From: Tannerellaceae bacterium
GTDB taxonomy: Bacteria; Bacteroidota; Bacteroidia; Bacteroidales; Tannerellaceae
Assembly (NCBI GenBank): GCA_031267775.1
Contig: JAIRYL010000185.1
Span: 1 to 8,584 of the forward strand
Reading direction: 5' to 3'
DNA length: 8,584 bases
Shown here: positions 1 through 6,500 of the stretch, in pieces
How the letters are laid out: every line of letters begins with the position of its first letter
Position numbering within the stretch: position 1 is the first letter of the stretch
Translations under genes and position numbers: made by a program
Notes under the pieces: generated by a model
Told to the model about the DNA's origin: nothing
The model's input: only the letters and a program-made list of their open reading frames with translations
Databases searched by the model: none

Positions 1-327
1 GGCGCCTACAACAGAAACCAGCTCCTGGCCTACGACGAGGTGAAAATGGCAGCGATGGACGAACGCAGCCGCCAGTCCGACGCGATGGAAAAAGGACGCG
101 AGGAAGGACGCGAGGAAGGGCGCGAGGAAGGACGCGAGGAAGGCCTGGTAAAAGGTCTGGCGAAAGGGCGCGAGGAAGGACTCGAAGAAGGTCTGGCGAA
201 AGGCCTGGCGAAAGCGACGGTCGGGATTGCCGTCAGCGCTTTAAAAAGCGGCCTGTCGCCGGAGGAAATAAGCAAATTTACGGGATTGCCGCTGGATGAG
301 ATCATCCGGCTGAAAGAAGGTATCTGA
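1..327 (+). CDS. C-terminal part of a probable Rpn/PD-(D/E)XK family putative transposase/nuclease (5' end outside window)
   Basis: The frame is open from base 1 to the TGA at 325-327, so only the last 108 residues are visible and the true start lies upstream; the ATG at 40 is internal. What is seen is a charged segment, then ten four-residue units of GREE or GLxK type, then a helical C-terminus ending in GLSPEEISKFTGLPLDEIIRL. Tails of this kind (a Gly-Arg/Leu-Glu/Lys coiled region followed by a short 'is it a hit, does it bind' helix pair) are typical of the Bacteroidales proteins annotated as Rpn family recombination-promoting nuclease/putative transposase (PDDEXK_2, TIGR01784-like). The catalytic PD-(D/E)XK core is not in the window, so nuclease activity cannot be judged and the family call rests on the tail alone. 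The gene points toward the receptor gene but is separated from it by 197 bp with strong hairpins. It could instead be another protein with a similar low-complexity tail. Confidence 0.6.
   Translation, partial: GAYNRNQLLAYDEVKMAAMDERSRQSDAMEKGREEGREEGREEGREEGLVKGLAKGREEGLEEGLAKGLAKATVGIAVSALKSGLSPEEISKFTGLPLDEIIRLKEGI
94..213 (+). repeat. Tandem 12-bp repeat tract coding GREE/GLAK units
   Basis: Ten consecutive in-frame 12-bp units code for GREE x4, GLVK, GLAK, GREE, GLEE, GLAK and GLAK. The first four differ at only one or two bases (core CGCGAGGAAGG). The later units have drifted but keep glycine at position 1. Because the unit length is a multiple of three, copy-number change by replication slippage would lengthen or shorten the protein without breaking the frame. 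The tract creates a long open frame on the opposite strand (30-305), which is an artefact of the repeat. Confidence 0.9.
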
Positions 328-350
328 CGCCCTCTACCCTAAGGAGGCTA

Positions 351-404
351 CCCCCTCTTGGGGGATGCGTATACATATATATATATGTATGTATGTATAC
401 GCAT
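351..404. repeat. C5/G5 hairpin followed by a 40-nt near-palindrome (AT/GTAT-rich)
   Basis: Bases 351-355 (CCCCC) and 360-364 (GGGGG) can form a short hairpin with loop TCTT. Directly after it, 365-404 is nearly its own reverse complement. ATGCGTATACATA at the left pairs with the right end, and the rest closes with T-G mismatches that would be wobble pairs in RNA, where TATA units face GTAT units. The right half carries GTAT tandem copies, the left half AT dinucleotides. There is no T-run immediately after the stem, so a standard intrinsic terminator is not well supported. It could act as a transcript-end structure for the upstream gene, a cruciform-prone site, or a relic of a mobile-element end. 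It separates the transposase-like gene from the receptor gene. Confidence 0.75.
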
Positions 405-524
405 TGTCCTGTTTTCTGCTAATCGTTACCCCCCTCATGCAGGTTTGTACCGAAAATAATGAGCGACCGGTTAGGAATTTATACTATAAACAGTAACTTT
501 ATGCCTTCTATAAACTAATCCATA

Positions 525-2951
525 ATGAAAGAAATGAAGAAGTGTTTTTATCTCATGCTTGTATTGTTGAGCCTTGCTTCTGCGGCAAGCGCGGCCGTTG
601 ATTCACTGATTAAAGGAAAACTTGTTGAAGCAGGCAGCCGCAAACCCATTGATTTTGCCGATGTACTTCTCTTTGCAAACGGAAATGAAAATCCGGTTTC
701 GCACACCTTGCCCCAGTCGGACGGAAGCTTTGCCATTACCCTTACGCCCTACGGCGAGTATACCCTGTTTGTCAGGCTGGTAGGCTTCGACGTTTATACC
801 CGTTCCGGTATCGTGCTAAGCGCTTCAACCCCTGTGTTCGACGCCGGCGTTATCGAAATGAAGCCCCTCGAAGTAGGACTGGCTGAGGTAGAGGTGGTAG
901 CGCAAAAAAAACAGATTATTTATAAATTAGACAAAAAGGTGATCGAGGCTTCCGGAAACCTCCTGGCCAGCGGAGGTTCGGCCGTCGATATACTGGAAAA
1001 TACGCCCTCCATACGTGTCGACGCCGAAGGTAACGTTACCTTTCGCGGAAGCGCCGGTTTTGCCGTATATGTAGACGGCAAACCCAGCATCTTTTCCGGT
1101 ACGCAAGCCCTGGAACAAATCCCGTCGGGACTTATCGACAATATCGAGATCATCACCACCCCTTCCGCGCGCCACGATACCGAAGGCGACGTGGGTATCA
1201 TCAATATAATTACCAAAAAACATACGCAGCACGGGTTCAACGGAATGGTAAATGTAAGCGGAAGCTCCGTCTATTCGCGTGCGATGGATTTCTTGCTTGC
1301 CCGGCAAAACAATAAGCTGCGCTGGTATCTGGGGGGTTCGTACGCCGAACGGGTGCGAAAAAGCGATTTTAATCAGGAAAAAACAACCCTTGTTACCGAC
1401 ACGGCTACCACTTCTCACTCAAGCGGGCCTCGCCGAAGTCGCGGATACAACTATTCGCTCAAAACAGGCTGGCTCTATTCCCTGCCCCAGACTACCTTCA
1501 ACCTCGACGTGGAGGGCGGCTATGGGGGTACTAACCGAAACGGTAACCTCGACTATTCGGAGGAGCGCAAAGCCGGCGGCGCCGTCTTTGAACAGGGCGC
1601 TTACCTCAGCCACGACAGGTATGAAATAGATGAAACGTACTTTCAGGGAACCGCCGGCTTTACGCATAAATGGAATGATAAAGGGCGCGACCTTTCCGGC
1701 AGTTTCTACGCTAAATATGGGGGAGACGCTCTGGAGTATTTCTCCAGCGACCTCATAGACGTCCGCGGGCTTCGCCAGCAGGGACACCGGGCTTATGAAG
1801 ACGAACATCGCTGGACTGTACGGGCAAATCTCGACTACATCCATCCTTACCGCGAAACCGGACGCCTCGAAGCCGGATACCAATACTTCTCTTACCTCGA
1901 AGACGGGGACTATAGTATGGAGTTCTGGAATCCCTCTCAAAATGTATTTTACTGGCGAGACGATATCTACAATACATTCTACTTCCAGCGCGGAATCAAT
2001 TCCTTTTACGCTATTCTGGCCGATAGCTACAAATCGTTCCAATTTCAGGCAGGCGTACGCGCCGAACATACCCATCGCGTATTAAAAAGTTCCAAAGAAT
2101 GGGCAAACCGCACGGTAAACCGGTTTGAGTTTTTCCCTTCGGCGCACATAGGGTATAATTTCCCCCGCCAGCATGTCCTTATGGCTTCTTTCTCCCGGCG
2201 CACCACCCGTCCGCAGCTATTCTACATGGAGCCTTACATCACCTACCGCGATTATTACTCGGCCGAAATCGGTAACCCGGACGTCCGCCCCGAATACATC
2301 GACTCCTACGAGCTGAATTACAAAAAAAGCATAAGCATTCATTCTCTTTCGGCCACCCTCTTCCATCGTAAAAGAAAAGATAAGATAGAACGCCTGCGCG
2401 TGCCTTACGAAGCTGGCGTTACCCTCGATTCAATGGCTAACGTAGGCCACGATTATTCTACCGGCCTTGAATTAAACCTGCAGGTTCAACCCATCCGCTG
2501 CTGGAACGTTAACCTGAACGGAAGCCTCTACCACTATAAAGTGGAAAACGAATATAAACTGGGCAATAGCGACGAAGAAAGCCTCAATTACGAAATAGCG
2601 CTGAACAACGGATTTGATATGGGAAAATACACCCGAATCCAGTTCGACGGCAATTTCATAGGCCCTTCCGTCACCACGCAGGGACGTACCGATGCTTTCT
2701 GGTATGCCAATCTGGCCATCCGCCGGCAATTATTCAAGCGTAAACTAAACGCCACGCTGGCCTTCCGCGACGTCTTCAATTCTGCCCGCTATAACAGCCG
2801 CATCAACACGGCCGTCTTGCAGTCCTACACCCGGATAAGCCCCAGATACCCGCTGATTATGCTCACCCTTAGCTACGCCTTCAACAATTTCAAAACTGCC
2901 TCAGCCGGGCAAAGAGAAACGCACGACTTGTTTGAAGGAACAAACCATTAA
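525..2951 (+). CDS. Outer-membrane beta-barrel receptor-like protein (carboxypeptidase-regulatory-like domain, plug, barrel)
   Basis: This is an 808-residue outer-membrane protein of the TonB-dependent-receptor-like 'outer membrane beta-barrel family' found in Bacteroidota. Residues 1-23 form a signal peptide (MKEMKK, a hydrophobic stretch, then ASAASAA with likely cleavage after A23). Residues about 27-112 look like a carboxypeptidase-regulatory-like beta-sandwich (IKGKLVEAGSRKPIDFADV ... GFDVYTRSG). Residues about 115-225 are a plug: LASGGSAVDILENTPSIRVD, then VYVDGKPS, IDNIEIITTPSARHD and GDVGIINIITKK. The rest is rich in alternating aromatic strands and ends in YPLIMLTLSYAFNNF, a typical last barrel strand, plus a 19-residue polar tail. 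The length is normal for the family. No SusD-like partner or TonB/ExbBD gene is adjacent, so the substrate is unknown. The start at 525 gives a proper signal peptide; an ATG three codons later would serve equally. No Shine-Dalgarno is seen and the leader is AT-rich. Confidence 0.88.
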   Translation: MKEMKKCFYLMLVLLSLASAASAAVDSLIKGKLVEAGSRKPIDFADVLLFANGNENPVSHTLPQSDGSFAITLTPYGEYTLFVRLVGFDVYTRSGIVLSASTPVFDAGVIEMKPLEVGLAEVEVVAQKKQIIYKLDKKVIEASGNLLASGGSAVDILENTPSIRVDAEGNVTFRGSAGFAVYVDGKPSIFSGTQALEQIPSGLIDNIEIITTPSARHDTEGDVGIINIITKKHTQHGFNGMVNVSGSSVYSRAMDFLLARQNNKLRWYLGGSYAERVRKSDFNQEKTTLVTDTATTSHSSGPRRSRGYNYSLKTGWLYSLPQTTFNLDVEGGYGGTNRNGNLDYSEERKAGGAVFEQGAYLSHDRYEIDETYFQGTAGFTHKWNDKGRDLSGSFYAKYGGDALEYFSSDLIDVRGLRQQGHRAYEDEHRWTVRANLDYIHPYRETGRLEAGYQYFSYLEDGDYSMEFWNPSQNVFYWRDDIYNTFYFQRGINSFYAILADSYKSFQFQAGVRAEHTHRVLKSSKEWANRTVNRFEFFPSAHIGYNFPRQHVLMASFSRRTTRPQLFYMEPYITYRDYYSAEIGNPDVRPEYIDSYELNYKKSISIHSLSATLFHRKRKDKIERLRVPYEAGVTLDSMANVGHDYSTGLELNLQVQPIRCWNVNLNGSLYHYKVENEYKLGNSDEESLNYEIALNNGFDMGKYTRIQFDGNFIGPSVTTQGRTDAFWYANLAIRRQLFKRKLNATLAFRDVFNSARYNSRINTAVLQSYTRISPRYPLIMLTLSYAFNNFKTASAGQRETHDLFEGTNH

Positions 2952-3004
2952 GGCTGAAGGATGGCGGAAAACAGGCCGATACATGTATAATTTATTTCCA
3001 GACG

Positions 3005-3045
3005 CTTCCTAAGGAAGGATATTTCAGAAAAGAATCGTAAATTTG
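3005..3045 (+). promoter_or_regulatory. Candidate thrS promoter: TAAATTTG -7 box with a CTTCCTAAGGAAG dyad upstream
   Basis: TAAATTTG at 3038-3045 matches the Bacteroidota -7 consensus TAnnTTTG exactly and lies 24 nt before the thrS start codon. No TTTG is present at the expected -33 distance. Instead the near-perfect 13-bp dyad CTTCCTAAGGAAG occupies 3005-3017, exactly 20 nt upstream of the box, where the -33 element would be. The dyad could bind an activator or repressor, or it could be the stem of a weak terminator for the receptor gene. The promoter call rests on the -7 box and its intergenic position. Confidence 0.5.
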
Positions 3046-3069
3046 CATCCATAATAGTATAATATAAGT

Positions 3070-5031
3070 ATGATAAAGATTATATTCCCCGATCATTCCG
3101 TAAGAGAATATCAGGAAGGGGTAACGCCCCTCGAAATAGCCAAAAGCATCAGTCCGCGTTTGGCGCAAGACGTCCTGGCCGCCGATGTAAATGGCGAAAC
3201 ATGGGATCTCTCCCGCTCCATAAACCAGGACTCCACAGTCAAATTACTAAAATGGGACGACGACCAGGGCAAACATGCCTACTGGCACTCCAGCGCCCAC
3301 CTGATGGCAGAAGCCCTGCAACAACTCTATCCGGATATAAAATTCGGTATCGGCCCGGCCATTGAAAACGGTTTCTATTACGACGTAGACCCGGGCGAAG
3401 ACCAAACCATTAAGGAGAGCGATTTCCCGGCCATCGAAGCCAGGATGATGGAACTCATTTCCCGCAAGGAAGAAATCAAGCGCCGGAGCATTGCCAAAGA
3501 CGATGCAATAAAAATGTTTGCCGACAGGGGAGAGGTCTACAAAACCGAACTGATAGGCGAACTGGCCGACGGAACTATCACTACCTATACGCAGGGTAAT
3601 TTTACCGATTTATGTCGTGGCCCGCACCTGCCCGATACATCATATATCAGGGCGGTTAAAATTTTAAGCGTAGCCGGTGCATACTGGCGAGGCGACGAAA
3701 AACGCAAGCAACTGGTTCGCCTGTACGGTATTACTTTCCCTAAAAAGAAAATGCTGGACGAATACCTGGCTTTCCTGGAAGAGGCCAAAAAGCGCGACCA
3801 TAGAAAGTTGGGCAAAGAGCTGGAGCTGTTTGCTTTTTCGCGCAACGTAGGAGCCGGCTTGCCTTTATGGTTGCCACGCGGCACGCAATTGCGCCTGCGC
3901 CTGGAAGATTTCCTCAAACGCATCCAGAAAAAATACGGATACCAGCAGGTAATGACGCCGCATATCGGGGGAAAACAATTGTATGTAACCTCCGGCCACT
4001 ATGAAAAATACGGAAAAGATTCTTTCCAGCCCATACATACGCCGCAGGAGGGCGAAGAGTTCCTGCTTAAACCGATGAACTGTCCGCATCACTGCGAAAT
4101 TTATAAACTCGCCCCCCGTTCATACAGAGACCTTCCCATTCGTTTTGCCGAATTTGGAACAGTATATCGCTATGAGCAAAGCGGCGAGTTGCATGGCTTA
4201 ACCCGCGTACGCGGCTTCACGCAGGACGACGCGCACTTATTCTGCCGCCCCGACCAGTTGAAAGAAGAATTTTTAAAAGTAATGGATATTATCTTTATTA
4301 TTTTCAAAGCGCTCGACTTTGAGAATTTTGAAGCGCAAATATCTTTACGCGACCCGGAGCACAAAGAAAAATATATCGGCTCGGAAGAAAACTGGGAAAA
4401 AGCCGAAACAGCTATTATAGAAGCCTGCCGCGAAGCCGGCTTGAAAGCAAAGGTAGAGCTGGGCGAAGCTGCTTTCTACGGACCAAAGTTAGACTTTATG
4501 GTCAGGGATGCTATTGGCCGGCGCTGGCAATTGGGAACTATTCAGGTAGATTACAGTTTACCCGAACGTTTCGAATTGGAATATACCGGCGAAGACAACA
4601 AAAAGCGCCGTCCTGTAATGATTCACCGCGCCCCATTCGGTTCTATGGAGCGTTTTGTAGCCGTATTGATAGAACATACGGGAGGCAAATTCCCCTTATG
4701 GCTTACGCCGGATCAGGTAGCTGTTTTGCCAGTAAGCGAAAAGTATAATGATTATGCATGGGAAGTTGCCCGCCGCTTGGAAGATCAGGATATTCGCGTA
4801 ATAGTGGATGACAGAAATGAAAAAGTAGGACGTAAAATACGTGATAATGAATTGAAACGTATCCCTTATATGCTTATTGTTGGAGAGAAAGAAGCTGAAA
4901 ATAATGAAGTTTCGGTAAGAAAACAGGGCGAAGGTGATAAAGGTTCCATGGAAATTACTACATTTGCTGCGCTTTTAAATGATGAAGTAGAAAGAATGAT
5001 GAATCGCTGGCAGAAAAACAAAGAAAAATAG
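3070..5031 (+). CDS. thrS: Threonyl-tRNA synthetase
   Basis: Cytoplasmic class II aminoacyl-tRNA synthetase that activates threonine with ATP and charges tRNA-Thr. Its 653 residues match the usual full length. The domains run in the family order. The TGS domain is at about 1-62. The editing domain that clears mischarged Ser-tRNA has HxxxH at H73/H77 and CxxxH at C182/H186, the same numbers as in E. coli. The catalytic core is at about 245-540, and the anticodon-binding domain is at about 545-645. The catalytic zinc ligands are visible as C338 (in NCPHHC), H389 (in DDAHLFC) and H519 (in IHRAPFGS). Motif 2 is seen in RFAEFGTVYRYEQSGELHG and motif 3 around APFGSMERFVAVLIEH. Nothing is missing, so it should be active in both synthesis and editing. 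It heads the conserved thrS-infC-rpmI-rplT cluster, with infC 41 nt downstream. The last ~230 bases before the stop are clearly more AT-rich than the 5' part. Confidence 0.98.
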   Translation: MIKIIFPDHSVREYQEGVTPLEIAKSISPRLAQDVLAADVNGETWDLSRSINQDSTVKLLKWDDDQGKHAYWHSSAHLMAEALQQLYPDIKFGIGPAIENGFYYDVDPGEDQTIKESDFPAIEARMMELISRKEEIKRRSIAKDDAIKMFADRGEVYKTELIGELADGTITTYTQGNFTDLCRGPHLPDTSYIRAVKILSVAGAYWRGDEKRKQLVRLYGITFPKKKMLDEYLAFLEEAKKRDHRKLGKELELFAFSRNVGAGLPLWLPRGTQLRLRLEDFLKRIQKKYGYQQVMTPHIGGKQLYVTSGHYEKYGKDSFQPIHTPQEGEEFLLKPMNCPHHCEIYKLAPRSYRDLPIRFAEFGTVYRYEQSGELHGLTRVRGFTQDDAHLFCRPDQLKEEFLKVMDIIFIIFKALDFENFEAQISLRDPEHKEKYIGSEENWEKAETAIIEACREAGLKAKVELGEAAFYGPKLDFMVRDAIGRRWQLGTIQVDYSLPERFELEYTGEDNKKRRPVMIHRAPFGSMERFVAVLIEHTGGKFPLWLTPDQVAVLPVSEKYNDYAWEVARRLEDQDIRVIVDDRNEKVGRKIRDNELKRIPYMLIVGEKEAENNEVSVRKQGEGDKGSMEITTFAALLNDEVERMMNRWQKNKEK

Positions 5032-5072
5032 TAACTTAAAAGTATTAATAACGAGGAGAATAAACATTTTTA

Positions 5073-5732
5073 ATGAAGAATGACAATCTGAAAGATCAGT
5101 ATAGAATTAATGAGCGTATCCGTGTTCGTGAAGTTCGTCTTGTAGGTGACGACGTGGAACAGGGTGTTTATTCAATATCAGAGGCGCTTAAAATCGCAGA
5201 CGAAAAAGGTCTTGACCTGGTCGAAATTTCACCTAATGCTAATCCCCCCGTTTGTAGAGTAACCGATTATCAAAAATTCCTCTATCAACAGAAAAAGCGT
5301 CAGAAAGAACAGAAAGCTAAGTCCGTAAAAGTTATAGTAAAAGAGATCCGTTTCGGACCGCAAACAGACGATCACGATTATAATTTTAAACTGAAACACG
5401 CTAAAGGCTTTCTGGAAGAAGGAGCAAAAGTGAAAGCATACGTCTTTTTTAAAGGACGTTCTATCTTATTTAAAGAGCAGGGAGAAGTCTTGTTACTTCG
5501 TTTTGCCAATGACTTGGAAGATTACGGCAAGGTAGAGCAACTTCCTGTTTTAGAAGGAAAAAGAATGATTATTATGCTTTCGCCGAAAAAAGCCGGATCG
5601 CCAAATACTTCTAATCCGAAACCGCCACAGCAACCGCCACAACAACAGGCGCCGGTAGCGCCTAAAAAGATTATTACGCTAAAGCCAAAAGCGGAGGCTG
5701 GGAAAAAAGAAAAAACAGAAGGTAAAGAATAA
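5073..5732 (+). CDS. infC: Translation initiation factor IF-3 with P/Q/K-rich C-terminal tail
   Basis: IF3 binds the 30S subunit, prevents premature 50S joining and checks the start codon and initiator tRNA. The N-domain is at residues about 8-78 (YRINERIRVREVRLVG, GLDLVEISPNANPPVCRVTDYQKF). The lysine-rich linker helix is at about 72-88. The C-domain runs to about 173 (VKEIRFGPQTDDHDYNFKLKHAKGFLEEGAKVK ... LPVLEGKRMIIMLSPKK). At 219 residues it is about 40 longer than the E. coli protein. The excess is a low-complexity tail with PPQQPPQQQAP followed by a Lys/Glu-rich end. The start is the ordinary ATG at 5073, the only one possible after the in-frame TAA at 5061-5063, so the rare AUU start known from E. 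coli infC is not used. A GAGGAG lies at 5053-5058, 14 nt before the start, rather far for a classical ribosome binding site. It follows thrS by 41 nt and precedes rpmI by 51 nt. Confidence 0.98.
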   Translation: MKNDNLKDQYRINERIRVREVRLVGDDVEQGVYSISEALKIADEKGLDLVEISPNANPPVCRVTDYQKFLYQQKKRQKEQKAKSVKVIVKEIRFGPQTDDHDYNFKLKHAKGFLEEGAKVKAYVFFKGRSILFKEQGEVLLLRFANDLEDYGKVEQLPVLEGKRMIIMLSPKKAGSPNTSNPKPPQQPPQQQAPVAPKKIITLKPKAEAGKKEKTEGKE

Positions 5733-5736
5733 AAAC

Positions 5737-5750
5737 TCCCGGCGACGGGA
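5737..5750 (+). promoter_or_regulatory. Small GNRA-capped hairpin between infC and rpmI
   Basis: TCCCG (5737-5741) pairs perfectly with CGGGA (5746-5750) around the loop GCGA, a GNRA tetraloop. It sits 4 nt after the infC stop in an otherwise A/T-only spacer. In other bacteria ribosomal protein L20 controls this operon through RNA structures near the infC-rpmI junction, so a role as part of an L20 target or as an mRNA-stabilising or processing hairpin is possible. No run of T follows, so it is not an intrinsic terminator. Confidence 0.4.
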
Positions 5751-5783
5751 AAAATATAGTAATAATTAAAATAAAATTGGGAA

Positions 5784-5981
5784 ATGCCTAAGATGAAGAC
5801 TAATTCCGGCGCCAAAAAGAGGTTCGCCCTTACCGGAACAGGTAAAATCAAGAGAAAACATGCTTATAAGAGTCACATTCTGACAAAGAAGACTAAAAAG
5901 CAAAAGAGAAATCTTACACACGTTGGATTGGTACACGTTTCTAATGTGAATAATGTGAGAGAACTTCTTTGTTTAAAGTAA
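5784..5981 (+). CDS. rpmI: 50S ribosomal protein L35
   Basis: A 65-residue, strongly basic protein of the large ribosomal subunit. The N-terminus MPKMKTNSGAKKRFALTGTGKIKRKHAYKSHIL is the L35 signature, and the mid region LTKKTKKQKRNLTH is the usual basic arm. The length equals the family norm. The start at 5784 is set by the conserved MPKMKT beginning; upstream there is only an AT-rich spacer without a clear Shine-Dalgarno sequence. It is the third gene of the thrS-infC-rpmI-rplT cluster. The gap to rplT (106 nt) is the longest inside the operon and holds a predicted RNA structure. Confidence 0.98.
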   Translation: MPKMKTNSGAKKRFALTGTGKIKRKHAYKSHILTKKTKKQKRNLTHVGLVHVSNVNNVRELLCLK

Positions 5982-6021
5982 CCCTTTTAAGTCAACGAGT
6001 TTTAAACGATTTTTATTAACC

Positions 6022-6070
6022 GAATGTATTTAGCAAAAAAGTTCGTCCCGGAGAGACGACGCTAACATTC
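6022..6070 (+). promoter_or_regulatory. Structured RNA leader upstream of rplT, candidate L20 autoregulatory element
   Basis: GAATG (6022-6026) pairs with CATTC (6066-6070) and TTAGC (6030-6034) with GCTAA (6061-6065), giving a 10-bp stem with a 3-nt bulge (TAT). Inside lies a lopsided A-rich internal loop (6035-6042 against C6060). The inner 5-bp hairpin is TCGTC (6043-6047)/GACGA (6055-6059) with the 7-nt loop CCGGAGA. The element ends 17 nt before the rplT start codon. L20 is known to repress its own operon by binding mRNA structures that imitate its 23S rRNA site. Position and shape make that the best guess here, but no sequence proof of L20 binding was possible. Confidence 0.5.
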
Positions 6071-6087
6071 AAAAACAGATTAAAATT

Positions 6088-6432
6088 ATGCCAAGGTCAG
6101 TAAATCATGTTGCTTCAAGAGCAAAAAGAAAGCGGATTCTGAAACTTACGAGAGGATATTATGGCGCTCGTAAAAATGTTTGGACAGTTGCGAAGAACAC
6201 GTGGGAAAAAGGTTTAACGTATGCTTATCGCGACCGTCGTAACAAAAAACGTAACTTCCGCGCATTGTGGATACAGCGTATCAACGCTGCAGCGCGTTTG
6301 GAAGGTTTGTCTTATTCCCGTTTTATGGGAGCTTTACATGCTAAAGGTATTGAAATCAACCGTAAGGTGTTGGCCGACTTAGCAATGAATCATCCCGAAG
6401 CGTTCAAAGCTATTATAGACAAAGTAAAGTAA
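6088..6432 (+). CDS. rplT: 50S ribosomal protein L20
   Basis: A 114-residue basic protein that binds 23S rRNA and is needed early in large-subunit assembly. In many bacteria it is also the repressor of its own operon. The conserved N-terminal extension MPRSVNHVASRAKRKRILKLTRGYYGARKNVWTVAKN is complete, followed by YRDRRNKKRNFRALWIQRINAAAR and the C-terminal helices GLSYSRFMGALHAKGIEINRKVLADLA. The length is normal (about 115-120). The start is fixed by the conserved MPR. It is the last protein gene of the operon. A weak stem-loop begins right at its stop codon and the promoter of a 6S-like RNA starts about 30 nt later. Confidence 0.98.
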   Translation: MPRSVNHVASRAKRKRILKLTRGYYGARKNVWTVAKNTWEKGLTYAYRDRRNKKRNFRALWIQRINAAARLEGLSYSRFMGALHAKGIEINRKVLADLAMNHPEAFKAIIDKVK

Positions 6433-6461
6433 AAGCGTTTACCCCTTTTTTAAGCGTTTTT
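6431..6461 (+). terminator. Weak AU-rich terminator candidate after rplT
   Basis: AAAAGCGTTTA (6431-6441) can pair over 11 positions with TAAGCGTTTTT (6451-6461) if two G-U wobbles are allowed, around a 9-nt loop CCCCTTTTT. The 3' arm ends in a T-run. The stem has only a GCG core of strong pairs, so termination may be partial. That would let operon transcripts reach the 6S-like RNA and the stronger terminator at 6709. The same bases also read as a direct repeat of AAGCGTTT. Confidence 0.4.
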
Positions 6462-6462
6462 A

Positions 6463-6494
6463 TTTGGAAGTTCTAAACCTTCTCTTTATATTTG
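6463..6494 (+). promoter_or_regulatory. Bacteroidota-type promoter of the 6S-like RNA
   Basis: TTTG at 6463-6466 and TATATTTG at 6487-6494 are separated by 20 nt. This fits the described primary sigma factor consensus of Bacteroidota (TTTG, about 19-21 nt, TAnnTTTG) at every defined base. It is the best promoter in the window. The expected transcription start is around 6500-6503, about 20 nt before the closing stem of the RNA. Confidence 0.8.
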
Positions 6495-6500
6495 TATTAA

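Noticed and set aside
94..213. Regular repeats as a CRISPR array
   Set aside because: The 12-bp units are adjacent with no spacers and code for protein.
30..305. Open frame on the - strand with RPSSRPFARP repeats
   Set aside because: It is the mirror image of the 12-bp GREE/GLAK tract and has no own features.
365..496. 43-residue small frame starting MRIHIYICMYVYALSCFLLIV, 18 nt after AAGGAGG
   Set aside because: Its first residues are just the palindrome read as codons. The ribosome-site spacing is too long and Shine-Dalgarno sequences are rarely used here. A membrane peptide is not excluded but not supported.
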